The notes under the pieces: model-generated
Seen by the model: only the letters and a program-made list of their open reading frames with translations
Told to the model about the DNA's origin: nothing
The model's database searches: none
Shown: positions 26,139-34,253 of the stretch, in pieces
Layout of the letters: every line of letters starts with the position of its first letter
Position numbering within the stretch: the first letter of the stretch is position 1
Origin: Clostridia bacterium
GTDB taxonomy: Bacteria > Bacillota > Peptococcia > DRI-13 > UBA5745
NCBI GenBank assembly: GCA_018434325.1
Contig: JAHDPO010000044.1
Location: 1-64,000 of the forward strand
Reading direction: 5' to 3'
Length of the DNA stretch: 64,000 nt
Made by a program: the position numbers and the translations under genes

Positions 26139-27631
26139 AGACCCACACCTCCCGATGACTGCTTAGAAGCTTTATACTGATTGCGCAAAGCGAAAAAAAC
26201 GGAACCTGCGGCAATAGCCAGAAAAGCTATGCTGATTGCACTATGGAAAAAGATGCGCCAATCGCCGCTAGAGCGGATCAAGGCTGCCCGGAAGCTGTTT
26301 TCTGCCAAACTGCCCAGCACGATGGATAGGGCAATGGGAGCAAGAGGAAAGTCCATCTGCTCAAGGACATAACCGCCAATTCCAAAAATAACCGCAATTT
26401 TCATATGAGCCAGCGAGCTTTCGGCGGCATAAGCCCCAATCATGGAAAATATGGCGATAATCGGGATCAAGGTCGTCTTCTTCATGATGGCAATTTTGGC
26501 GATAGCCTTAGCCAAAAACAGGCCAATGAAGAGCATTACAAAATTGCCTACTATAGCGCTGGCAAAAATCGAGTTGATGATGCCGGGATTATCGCGGAAA
26601 AGCAAGGGCCCCGGCTGCAAGCCTTGAATAGTCAAAGCTCCCAGCAAAACGGCGGTGACTGCATCGCCGGGCACCCCCAAGGTCAGCATGGGAATGAGAG
26701 CGCCGCCGGTAACGGCGTTGTTGGCCGCTTCAGGCGCCGCCACTCCATCGATGATCCCCTTGCCAAAGAGCTCCGGCGTCTTGGAGGTGCGTTTGCATTC
26801 ACTGTAGGCCACAAAAGAAGCAATATTAGCGCCGGCTCCCGGCAAGGCGCCAATAAACGTACCAATCAAGCTGGATTTTAAGAACACCCATTTCAGATGG
26901 AACAAATCGGACCAACGGGGCAAAATTCGCCCCACATTATCATGGATTGTATCATCATTGCTGACGCCTGCTTCAAATAAACGCAGCAGTTCGGAAAGAG
27001 CGAAAAGCCCAATGATGGCGGGAAGTAAAGGAAAACCGATCATCAAGCTGCGAATGCCGAAAGTAAAGCGGGGATAGGCAACAATAACATCGAAGCCTAC
27101 CGTATTGATCACCAGACCGATTAAGCCGGCAATAACACCCTTTAACAAGTATTTTCCGGAAACGGAGAAGATGATAGTCAATCCGAATATTGCCAAAGCG
27201 AAGTATTCGGCAGAACTGAACTTAATAGCAAAATTAGAAATAAAGGGGGACAAGAAAATGAGGAAAATACAGCTGATCTGGCCGCCAAAAAAAGAGGCGC
27301 TGGTAGCTATGCCCAGGGCTCTGCCGCCTTCTCCTTTTTGCATCAAGGGATAGCCATCCAGGGAAGTGGCAGCAGCTGCCGGGGTACCCGGCGTCCTCAG
27401 CAGGATAGCGGTTATAGAGCCGCCGTATATCCCTCCCACATAAATACCGATGAGCATGATTAAGGCCGTGGAGGCCTCCAGGCTAAAGGTGAAGGGCAGC
27501 AGCAGAGAAATCGCCAGCGTAGCCGTCAATCCGGGAATAGCCCCTACAATAATCCCTAAAATGACACCGAGCACCAGTAAAACCAGATTATGCAGTTGAA
27601 AAACCATTAGTAAACCATCAAGAAAACCCAT
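26135..27631 (-). CDS. tctA: Tripartite tricarboxylate transporter, large permease TctA
   Basis: About 498 residues, twelve hydrophobic segments. Conserved TctA motifs are GIIVGAIPGLTATLAISLLL, GGSITAILLRTPGTPAAAAT, LPGAGANIASFVAYSECKR and LTLGVPGDAVTAVLLGAL. It is the ion-coupled membrane channel of a binding-protein-dependent secondary transporter for citrate-like carboxylates. GAGGTGA precedes the ATG at 27631; the upstream TTG is not needed. Confidence 0.93.
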   Translation of the reverse strand: MGFLDGLLMVFQLHNLVLLVLGVILGIIVGAIPGLTATLAISLLLPFTFSLEASTALIMLIGIYVGGIYGGSITAILLRTPGTPAAAATSLDGYPLMQKGEGGRALGIATSASFFGGQISCIFLIFLSPFISNFAIKFSSAEYFALAIFGLTIIFSVSGKYLLKGVIAGLIGLVINTVGFDVIVAYPRFTFGIRSLMIGFPLLPAIIGLFALSELLRLFEAGVSNDDTIHDNVGRILPRWSDLFHLKWVFLKSSLIGTFIGALPGAGANIASFVAYSECKRTSKTPELFGKGIIDGVAAPEAANNAVTGGALIPMLTLGVPGDAVTAVLLGALTIQGLQPGPLLFRDNPGIINSIFASAIVGNFVMLFIGLFLAKAIAKIAIMKKTTLIPIIAIFSMIGAYAAESSLAHMKIAVIFGIGGYVLEQMDFPLAPIALSIVLGSLAENSFRAALIRSSGDWRIFFHSAISIAFLAIAAGSVFFALRNQYKASKQSSGGVGL

Positions 27632-27642
27632 ATGCAATCACC

Positions 27643-28173
27643 TCACAATAACCAGGTTACAGGAATAATACCCGCCGGTAAGCGCACAGACAACCCTTTT
27701 CCAAAAACCATATAGATGAAGGCTGTCAATGCCAGGGCTTGGATAATACGAAGCCCTATTTGCTTCGGCTTTTTTGTAGGCTCCAGAATATAGGTAACGA
27801 CAAGAAAATAAGCGGTGATGCTGATGATGAAACCCAGCGGCTGGAATAGCAAGAGAAAAACCATCGTTGCAAACATAGCCGCCAGCACTCTTTTGTTGCC
27901 CGGAGTAAGGCCGAACAGCCTTTTTGCCAAAGAGTCTCTGCTGCCTGCGGCCGCTCCCGCCGCTTGACTTTCTTGCTGCTTTTTGGGGGTGTTTTTATAG
28001 CCCGCATACATCAAGGCCAGAGAAAGGGCAGCCAGCAGCCCTAAAATAATCCTGGGCCAAAGGGCGGGGCCGGCTGCCGTATCGGGAGGCGAATAAAAGT
28101 TTCGGGTTTCATTTAAGAGAAGTAGACAAATCAAAAACAGAAGAGCGCCAAAAATCGTATCTTTTTTGCTCAT
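27643..28173 (-). CDS. tctB: Tripartite tricarboxylate transporter, small permease TctB
   Basis: About 176 residues with four hydrophobic segments, starting MSKKDTIFGALLFLICLLLL. The sequence TAAGPALWPRIILGLLAALS followed by a polar stretch is typical of TctB. The ATG at 28173 gives the usual family N-terminus; a TTG 24 bases upstream is also open. It lies between tctC and tctA. Confidence 0.85.
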   Translation of the reverse strand: MSKKDTIFGALLFLICLLLLNETRNFYSPPDTAAGPALWPRIILGLLAALSLALMYAGYKNTPKKQQESQAAGAAAGSRDSLAKRLFGLTPGNKRVLAAMFATMVFLLLFQPLGFIISITAYFLVVTYILEPTKKPKQIGLRIIQALALTAFIYMVFGKGLSVRLPAGIIPVTWLL

Positions 28174-28237
28174 TTTCCAATGTAAGGTTATCCCCAAATT
28201 ATAATAAGATGTCTTGGGTTACCTGTTCTCCTTCCCC

Positions 28238-29299
28238 TTAGATTAATCCCAGATTCGACATCGTTTGCTTTACCGTGGGAGATAAATTCTCCAGGTATTT
28301 CACGGTTTCCTCAGCATCCATATAAACAGGGTCTGCTTTGGCATCGCCGGCCCATTTTTGGAATTCCGGATTGTCAAAAGCTTTTTTGCCGGCTTCCCGC
28401 AAATAAGCTACAATTTCCGGAGGAGTGTCCTTATGCACGGCCAAAATACGGAACCCTGCAATAATTACATTGGGATAGCCCATTTCCTTAAAGGTGGGAA
28501 TATCGGGGAATTCCGGCATCCGTTCTTCGGCCATGGTGCCCAGAATTTTCATTGCGCCGCTTTCCAGGTGGGGTAAAGCCACGGTCAAGGATGTAGTAAC
28601 GGCGTCACAATGCTTGCCTAAAAGCTCCGTCATTAATTCCGAGCTGCCGTTAGAAGGCACGAAAACCACGCAATCCTTAATGCCGGCGGCATCAGCCATC
28701 ATGCCGGCAGCGTGGAGCCAAAAGCCGTTAACGCCGATTTGCAGCGTCTTGCCCGCCGCCTTGGCCGCCAAGGCCGCCTGGCGGAAATCCTCAAAGGTCT
28801 CCCAGCCCGACTCGGAATTGACCACCAAATTAACGCCTTGTAAAGTGAACAAATTAATTATGGCGAAGTCCTTATAGGAATCTTCAGTAATGCCTTTGAT
28901 CTCATTGGAGAGGATATCATAATTCAGCATAGCCATGGTATAGCCGTCGGCAGGCATGCCTAAGGCTTGATTGACGCCAATGGAGCCGTCGCCGCCGGTG
29001 ACGTTCAAGACGTTGATATCCGTGCCGATTTCCTTGGATACGTAGCTGAGGTAGGAACGGAAAGTGATATCGGAGCTGCCTCCGGCAGTCCAGGGGCAAA
29101 TAGCCGTAATGGACCCTTTCGGATAGTCCAGCGCGGGAGTCTGAGCCGGCTCAGCGCCGGAATTGCCCGGATTGACAGCTTCCTTTGATCCCGAAGCAGC
29201 ACCCTGGCTCGATGAGGGGCTTTGACCGCAGCCGGCCAGAGAAAAACAAAGAAGTATGATCATCGATACAGTCAGAATTTTAATAAACTCTTTCCTCAT
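28238..29299 (-). CDS. tctC: Tripartite tricarboxylate transporter substrate-binding lipoprotein TctC
   Basis: 353 residues. A lipoprotein signal with lipobox LAGC (near residue 24) is followed by a Ser/Gly linker. The binding-protein core carries ITAICPWTAGGSSDITFRSY and NVTGGDGSIGVNQ, both typical of Bug/TctC proteins. It binds a carboxylate outside the membrane and delivers it to TctAB. AAGGAGGG precedes the ATG. The exact ligand is unknown. Confidence 0.92.
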   Translation of the reverse strand: MRKEFIKILTVSMIILLCFSLAGCGQSPSSSQGAASGSKEAVNPGNSGAEPAQTPALDYPKGSITAICPWTAGGSSDITFRSYLSYVSKEIGTDINVLNVTGGDGSIGVNQALGMPADGYTMAMLNYDILSNEIKGITEDSYKDFAIINLFTLQGVNLVVNSESGWETFEDFRQAALAAKAAGKTLQIGVNGFWLHAAGMMADAAGIKDCVVFVPSNGSSELMTELLGKHCDAVTTSLTVALPHLESGAMKILGTMAEERMPEFPDIPTFKEMGYPNVIIAGFRILAVHKDTPPEIVAYLREAGKKAFDNPEFQKWAGDAKADPVYMDAEETVKYLENLSPTVKQTMSNLGLI

Positions 29300-29322
29300 G
29301 TTGGCCCTCCTTAATACTGTTG

Positions 29323-29529
29323 CTATTTTTCCGTCTGGTTTTCCGCAGGATTAGCGGGCTTATTTTGGCCAGATTGCTCTTTTTGCTTCCTCACCATTGC
29401 CAGACCTACAGTCAGTGCGTAATGTATCAGCTTGGTCTTACTCTTTTTAAGGAGCTTTTCTTTTTTGAGCATGTTCAACCCTTCTTCAATATCCGGGGTA
29501 ACAAAAAGCATAAATCTTGCCATAGCCAT
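29323..29529 (-). CDS. Small basic protein, first gene of the tct operon
   Basis: 68 residues starting at an ATG 7 bases after GGAGG. MLFVTPDIEEGLNMLKKEKL followed by a helical stretch may be a small ribbon-helix-helix or helix-bundle protein, but no family is recognised. It lies 23 bases upstream of tctC on the same strand and downstream of a good promoter (29616-29645), so it is probably the leader gene of the operon. Confidence 0.6.
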   Translation of the reverse strand: MAMARFMLFVTPDIEEGLNMLKKEKLLKKSKTKLIHYALTVGLAMVRKQKEQSGQNKPANPAENQTEK

Positions 29530-29582
29530 TAAAACCCTCCTTTGCTTTTGAATTTTTCCCGACTAAGATCGATCCGGCAATT

Positions 29583-29606
29583 TGGTGAATAGATGAAGTG
29601 GTGAAC
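29583..29606. promoter_or_regulatory. Tandem TGGTGAA half-sites in the tct leader
   Basis: TGGTGAAT and TGGTGAAC lie 16 bases apart just downstream of the minus-strand promoter. They are similar to parts of the TGATGAAC motif found in both promoters of this region, so further binding sites for the nearby ribbon-helix-helix regulator are plausible. Confidence 0.4.
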
Positions 29607-29615
29607 TATGGGATT

Positions 29616-29645
29616 ATTATATCGCACCAGTGATGAACCGGTCAA
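29616..29645 (-). promoter_or_regulatory. Promoter of the tct operon with operator in the spacer
   Basis: On the minus strand TTGACC (29640-29645), an 18-base spacer and TATAAT (29616-29621). The spacer contains GTTCATCACTG (29628-29638), also present in the facing promoter. Confidence 0.72.
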
Positions 29646-29663
29646 GTAGCTATAGAGTATTTC

Positions 29664-29693
29664 TTTACATCAGTTCATCACTGATGGTATAAT
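29664..29693 (+). promoter_or_regulatory. Promoter of the ribbon-helix-helix gene with a dyad operator
   Basis: TTTACA (29664-29669), an 18-base spacer and TATAAT (29688-29693). The dyad ATCAGT-TCATC-ACTGAT (29669-29685) fills the spacer. A repressor bound there would block polymerase. Confidence 0.78.
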
Positions 29694-29712
29694 TATTAAT
29701 GAGGTGATCAAT

Positions 29713-29901
29713 ATGCCAACAGAAAAACCAAGGTATACCATCACCGTCAGTGATGGCTTGCTGAAGGAAATCGACGACTACAGGTATGAAAATCGTTTTC
29801 CCACCCGAACCCAGGCAACTCTCGAGCTGATTCGCATCGGCCTGGAGACATTGAAAAAGGCACCTGCTGGGGAAAAAACCGACGGCTCATCCGCCCAATA
29901 G
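29713..29901 (+). CDS. Ribbon-helix-helix (CopG-like) regulator
   Basis: About 62 residues. PRYTITVSDGLLKEIDDYRYE gives the beta-strand and first helix, and FPTRTQATLELIRIGLETL gives the second helix of a ribbon-helix-helix dimer. GAGGTG precedes the ATG at 29713. It is divergent from the tct operon, and both promoters contain the same GTTCATCACTG motif, so it probably represses itself and the transporter (inference). Confidence 0.82.
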   Translation: MPTEKPRYTITVSDGLLKEIDDYRYENRFPTRTQATLELIRIGLETLKKAPAGEKTDGSSAQ

Positions 29902-29930
29902 CTTGGAGGCAGAGCAAACGTATCTGACAA

Positions 29931-29976
29931 AAAAACAGACATCCTTTCATCAGTGCCGAGGGATGTCTGTTTTTTT
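29931..29976 (+). terminator. Intrinsic terminator of the RHH gene
   Basis: The stem AAAAACAGACATCC/GGATGTCTGTTTTT is followed by more T, about 30 bases after the stop. Confidence 0.88.
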
Positions 29977-30033
29977 ACGTATTCTAATATTATGAAATAA
30001 AAAGCTTATACCAAAAAACTTTCTACTGAAGCA

Positions 30034-30990
30034 TTATAATAATTCTTGGACTTCCGTCATGTTTTCCCAATAGCGCTTCGGCATATGGGTCATGCGGCAT
30101 CGGGGGTTGTATCTGGCCTCGATGGCGACGGTATGATAAAACTTTTTCCATAAATCCCGGTAGCGGATTTCCGATTCGTCGGCTTCCGGGAAAGGCAGAG
30201 CTTCCAGCGGCACGATACGGCGGCGGCCTTTTTGATAAATCAGGGCTGCCTTATGGGTCTTATCATAAATCAGAAAGTCCTCCTGAGAGAAACGGGCGCA
30301 AAAATGACCGGCGATATACGGTAAGATGAAGTTTTTCGGCGTGATGGAGGCTGCCAGCACACCTTCATAATCAGAAAACCGCACAAAGCCTTTGAGCAAG
30401 TGAGCTTCTCCCATGAGATGCTTCTCCGCCTTCAAAAGGGGAGCCACATCGGGATGGCCCAGCATCCGCAGAGTCTTGCTGCCTTCCCGGTAAGCCAGCA
30501 GCAGGAAACGTAAGGTCAGCAGCTCCTTCTGCTGCAGGCAGCTGAGGAACACGTTTTCCACCAGGGATAAAGCATCCCGGGAGATCCTGGCCGGTATGGA
30601 ATCCCGAACCCGGGCCGCCTTATCCTGGTCGGTGATGATCGATTTGACCTGAAATAGGGTAGGCTGGGCCTCCTGCTCCGGCAGGATGGCCGTGGGCAGC
30701 TCCCGGAGATATACGCTTTCATGAACACAACAGAAGAAGCCGGCTAAGCTGCCATCGTAATGATATACGATATCGCTGGGCAAGGCCAAGGGCCTGGGTT
30801 GGCTTTGGGGGCGCCGGGAGGCTTGAGAGCTTTGGGAAGCCCGGGAGGTTTGGGAGGTTTGGGAGCCTTCGGAAGCCCGGGCGCCTTGGCCGCGAAATCC
30901 GGCCTGATCCCAAGCCTCTCCCCGGCAGGACCGGCAATTGCGGCTGCCCGGACTCCTGGGGCAGATCCCCCCTGTATATGGGCACCTCAT
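30034..30990 (-). CDS. Putative DNA repair protein, DUF4130/TIGR03915 family
   Basis: About 318 residues. It opens with a possible Cys motif (CPYTGGICPRSPGSRNCRSC), then a low-complexity Ser/Gln/Arg linker of about 30 residues that looks like repeat expansion. After that comes the DUF4130 core (VYHYDGSLAGFFCCVHESV ... FVRFSDYEGVLAASITP ... MPKRYWENMTE). This family is found next to a radical-SAM partner and is predicted to act in DNA repair or modification. Its ATG overlaps the partner's stop (ATGA), showing translational coupling. The reaction is unknown. Confidence 0.83.
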   Translation of the reverse strand: MRCPYTGGICPRSPGSRNCRSCRGEAWDQAGFRGQGARASEGSQTSQTSRASQSSQASRRPQSQPRPLALPSDIVYHYDGSLAGFFCCVHESVYLRELPTAILPEQEAQPTLFQVKSIITDQDKAARVRDSIPARISRDALSLVENVFLSCLQQKELLTLRFLLLAYREGSKTLRMLGHPDVAPLLKAEKHLMGEAHLLKGFVRFSDYEGVLAASITPKNFILPYIAGHFCARFSQEDFLIYDKTHKAALIYQKGRRRIVPLEALPFPEADESEIRYRDLWKKFYHTVAIEARYNPRCRMTHMPKRYWENMTEVQELL

Positions 30991-32534
30991 AGGTTTTGCG
31001 CCAGACACAGCACCGCCTCCTCCACCCCTTCCTCTAAAGAGGCTACGTCCCCAGCGCCGGGCAGGATTTGAGCCCGGAACTTGCCGGCCTGGCCTTGACT
31101 GGGCTTTATCTTAGGTTTGCTGTGCATCCCGGCATTGGTGCTGGGCATCCGGGCCTTTTCCTGGCCTGACTCAACGGCGCTATAAGAAGCGTCCGGCTCT
31201 GCCAGGCCTCTCTCCTCGCTCTCTGTCTGCCAACTTGCTGCACCCGGAACTCCAAAGTCAAAGCCAGGCCCTAACAGGTCTTGTCCGGTAAGAGAGGGCG
31301 CCGCCGGCCCGAAAAGGCTGAGCTGCTCCCGGCCTACGGAATAAATACCCGGATCGATCAAAGCTCTGACTGTGGTTTCCTTGCCGATCCGCAAACCCAG
31401 GGGATAATCGGCAGTAATGATGAAGTATTGCGCCCGCTTCAGCACCACCCCTATCTTCTTTAGCTCCGGCATCCCCAGCCGTCCGGTACGGCGGGCAATC
31501 AGGATGCGGCGGGCGCTGGTAGGGCCGATGCCCGGTACCCGCAACAGCTCCGCCTGGGTAGCCTTGTTGATATCCACGGGGAAAAACTCCATATGATGAA
31601 TAGCCCAATTACATTTAGGATCCAGATAGGGATTGAAATTCGGTGTCTCTTCGCTAAGGATCTCATCAGCGGCAAACTGATACTGGCGCATCAGGAAATC
31701 CGCCTGATAAAGCCGGTGCTCCCGCAAAAGAGGCGGCTTCGTATCCAGGGAGGGCAGCAGGGAGTTTTCCGCTACGGGTATATAAGCGGAATAAAACACC
31801 CGCTTCAGCTCATAACGCTGGTATAAGTTTGAGGCCAGGCTGAGGATGCGGTAATCCGTCTCCGGCGTAGCCCCCACGATCATCTGGGTGGCTTGGCCTG
31901 CGGAAGCAAAACGGGGGGTATTCTTATACACCACGATTTCCTGCCGATTTTCCTGAACACCATCCCGAATCTGGCCCATAGGAATCAAAATGCCTTTTTT
32001 TGTTTTATTAGGAGCCAGCTTCTGCAGGCTGGCTTCGCTGGGCAGCTCGATATTGACACTGAGGCGGTCTGCCAAAAGCCCCAGCCGGCGAATCAGCTCC
32101 CCGGATGTACCGGGAATAGCCTTGGCATGGATATAGCCGTAAAAATGGTATTTGTGGCGGAGGATCTCTAAGGCCCGGATCATCCGCTCCGTCGTATAGT
32201 CGGGATCTTTCAATATGCCGCTGGATAAAAAAAGGCCCTCAATATAATTGCGGCGGTAGAACTGAATGGTCAGATCGGCCAGCTCCTCCGGGGTAAAGGT
32301 GGCCCGGGGCACGTCATTGCTGCTGCGATTGACGCAATACTGGCAATCGTAAATACAGCTATTGGTCATCAATACCTTTAGCAAAGAAATACAGCGGCCA
32401 TCGGCAGAAAAAGAATGGCAGCAGCCGGCTGCCAGGGCGCTGCCAAGACCTTTATTTCCCGGCCTTTCGGCGCCGGAAGAAGTGCAAGCCACATCATACT
32501 TGGCGCCTTCGGTCAATATCGTTAATTTCTCCAT
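30987..32534 (-). CDS. Putative DNA repair/modification radical SAM protein, TIGR03916 family
   Basis: About 515 residues. The radical-SAM motif CIYDCQYC (CxxxCxxC) near residue 65 binds a 4Fe-4S cluster for S-adenosylmethionine cleavage. VPGIGPTSARRIL near residue 340 is a helix-hairpin-helix, a DNA-binding motif. The C-terminal 110 residues after GREQLSLFG are low in complexity. ATG at 32534 (MEKLTILTEGAKYD) is the likely start, with a TTG 9 bases upstream. It lies 66 bases downstream of a LexA-like repressor gene on the same strand. Confidence 0.87.
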   Translation of the reverse strand: MEKLTILTEGAKYDVACTSSGAERPGNKGLGSALAAGCCHSFSADGRCISLLKVLMTNSCIYDCQYCVNRSSNDVPRATFTPEELADLTIQFYRRNYIEGLFLSSGILKDPDYTTERMIRALEILRHKYHFYGYIHAKAIPGTSGELIRRLGLLADRLSVNIELPSEASLQKLAPNKTKKGILIPMGQIRDGVQENRQEIVVYKNTPRFASAGQATQMIVGATPETDYRILSLASNLYQRYELKRVFYSAYIPVAENSLLPSLDTKPPLLREHRLYQADFLMRQYQFAADEILSEETPNFNPYLDPKCNWAIHHMEFFPVDINKATQAELLRVPGIGPTSARRILIARRTGRLGMPELKKIGVVLKRAQYFIITADYPLGLRIGKETTVRALIDPGIYSVGREQLSLFGPAAPSLTGQDLLGPGFDFGVPGAASWQTESEERGLAEPDASYSAVESGQEKARMPSTNAGMHSKPKIKPSQGQAGKFRAQILPGAGDVASLEEGVEEAVLCLAQNL

Positions 32535-32600
32535 TACATCCAAGGAAACTCACCGATCCTTAAGCTATGCCGCTTCTATATTTATGCCGCTGGCAGCCTT

Positions 32601-33275
32601 CTACCAGCGGGCCTTCGTCTCCACAACCTTGCCGATGACGTATAGCTTCTCCAAATCCTCACCGGCTAAAATTAAAGTCTCATAGGCAGGATTGAAAGCC
32701 TGCAAAACAACGGCGTCGCCTTTCCTGTGGAAGCGTTTGAGAGTACCGTCGCCATCGCCGTAAACCACTATGCCCAAGTCGCCATCTTCCAAAGCCGGCT
32801 GCTTCCTGACCAGAGCCAGGTCGCCCTCGTGAATCCTGGGCTCCATGGAATCTCCCTGCACTACTAAATAGAAATACTGCGCAGGGTCTTTGACTGCCGC
32901 CGTCGCCAGGCCACAATTCTCCTCTTCCGCCGGCAAGCCATAACCGGCCTTCACCGCTCCCAGTATAGGAATCAGCTTCTGCTCCCCGGGATAAAAAGGC
33001 TGCACACCCGCCAGCCTGCTCCAGCGGCGGCGGAGAATATCCTGACCCGGCCGGCTGTCTTCCTCCAATCCAGGCTTGGCCGCATCCTCATCCAGCAAAC
33101 GCTGGGGCTCAATGGCCAGCACCTGAGCCAGCCTCACCAGCATATCGGGATCCGGTGAGGAATGACCGGCTTCCCACTTGCCTACCGCCTGCTGGGATAG
33201 CCCCAGCTGAGCAGCCAAAGCTGCCTGGGTCAAACCTCTCTCTTTCCGTAAGGCCTTCAACCTTCGGCTAAACAT
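32601..33275 (-). CDS. LexA-like repressor: XRE helix-turn-helix plus S24 peptidase
   Basis: About 224 residues from the ATG at 33275 (GAGGTG 10 bases before). Residues 1-60 form an XRE helix-turn-helix (GLTQAALAAQLGLSQQAVGKWE). The C-terminal half has an S24 autopeptidase fold: putative cleavage site Ala-Gly in VKAGYG (about 110-111), catalytic Ser143 (GDSMEPRIHEGDLALVRK) and Lys180 (GTLKRFHRK). Such repressors self-cleave upon RecA-ssDNA signalling. The promoter has a clear dyad, so it should be autoregulated. The radical-SAM/DUF4130 genes follow directly and may be DNA-damage inducible. Confidence 0.87.
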   Translation of the reverse strand: MFSRRLKALRKERGLTQAALAAQLGLSQQAVGKWEAGHSSPDPDMLVRLAQVLAIEPQRLLDEDAAKPGLEEDSRPGQDILRRRWSRLAGVQPFYPGEQKLIPILGAVKAGYGLPAEEENCGLATAAVKDPAQYFYLVVQGDSMEPRIHEGDLALVRKQPALEDGDLGIVVYGDGDGTLKRFHRKGDAVVLQAFNPAYETLILAGEDLEKLYVIGKVVETKARW

Positions 33276-33313
33276 GATGGCATCCACCTCTTTACAACGC
33301 CTTATTACAACCA

Positions 33314-33342
33314 ATTATACAACTAAAAGTTGTTTTTGTAAA
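33314..33342 (-). promoter_or_regulatory. Promoter with LexA-like operator
   Basis: On the minus strand TTTACA (33337-33342), a 17-base spacer and TATAAT (33314-33319). The dyad ACAACT-AAA-AGTTGT (33319-33333) lies in the spacer and touches the -10. Further TTGTAA half-sites flank it. Confidence 0.8.
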
Positions 33343-33363
33343 GAGGGCTAAAAGGCAATAATG

Positions 33364-33393
33364 AAAAACGGTACAGTCTTGCGACTGCACCGT
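33364..33393 (-). terminator. Intrinsic terminator of the korAB operon
   Basis: The stem ACGGTGCAGTC-GCAA-GACTGTACCGT is followed by TTTT on the minus strand, starting 9 bases after the beta-subunit stop. Confidence 0.82.
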
Positions 33394-33401
33394 CTCGTTC
33401 A

Positions 33402-34253
33402 CTAAATCATCTCCTGCATATACTTGTCGATAAAAGCAAGATCGTTGCGCCGTACCGCCAAAACCTGCCCGTCCCTCAATGAACGGTGCTTTTCATGATA
33501 GGTAGGCTGCTCCTTTTCATACAATACGCCGATGGGGATGCGCTCACCGAATTCCATGGCCCTCTCCATAGCCGTCAGGCGGTTGCCTGCATCATGGGTA
33601 TCATCCAATTCATAAACCCGTTTATTATACCAGGAGAAGGTGTTAACCTTATTGAAGCTGACGCAGGGCTGCAAAATATCCACCATGGCATAGCCTTTAA
33701 ATAAAATAGCCCGCTTCATCATCTCTTCCAGGTGCTGCGGCCTGCCGCTGAAGCTGCGGGCCACAAAGCCCGCTCCGCCTGCAATGGCCATAAGTACCGG
33801 GTTAAAGGGAATATTATGGCTGCCATCCACCTGCACACCGGTTACAGCGCCTTCGTCGGCGGTAGGCGAGGCCTGCCCCTTTGTCAGACCATAGACCTGA
33901 TTATTGTGGATGAAATGGGCAATATCCACATTGCGGCGCATATTGTGAATAAAATGATTGCCGCCTTCACCGTAGCCGTCGCCGTCTCCGGTATGGAGAA
34001 TGACCGTCAACTTTGGATTTGCAATTTTTGCCGCCACAGCAGCCGGCTCTCCCCGTCCGTGCAGCCCGCAAAAGCTGTTGGCGCTGATATATTGAGGCGT
34101 TTTTGCGGCTTGGCCGATGCCGCCTACCACCAGCACATCCTGGGGATTCTTATCCAACGCCTCCAGTGTTTTTTTGAGAGAGCTCAATATGCTGAGATTT
34201 CCGCAGCCTGGGCACCAGGCTGTTTCATAGGTGTTAAATACATGCTCGCCCAT
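33402..34253 (-). CDS. korB: 2-oxoacid:ferredoxin oxidoreductase, beta subunit
   Basis: About 283 residues. WCPGCGNLSIL is the N-terminal cysteine motif, and HTGDGDGYGEGGNHFIHNMRRN is the thiamine pyrophosphate/Mg site (GDG...N). With the alpha subunit it oxidatively decarboxylates a 2-oxoacid (2-oxoglutarate, pyruvate or branched chain) to acyl-CoA, reducing ferredoxin. The ATG overlaps the alpha stop (TGATG), 7 bases after GGAGG. Only one CxxC pair is seen, as usual for two-subunit Kor/Vor enzymes. Substrate not fixed. Confidence 0.9.
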   Translation of the reverse strand: MGEHVFNTYETAWCPGCGNLSILSSLKKTLEALDKNPQDVLVVGGIGQAAKTPQYISANSFCGLHGRGEPAAVAAKIANPKLTVILHTGDGDGYGEGGNHFIHNMRRNVDIAHFIHNNQVYGLTKGQASPTADEGAVTGVQVDGSHNIPFNPVLMAIAGGAGFVARSFSGRPQHLEEMMKRAILFKGYAMVDILQPCVSFNKVNTFSWYNKRVYELDDTHDAGNRLTAMERAMEFGERIPIGVLYEKEQPTYHEKHRSLRDGQVLAVRRNDLAFIDKYMQEMI

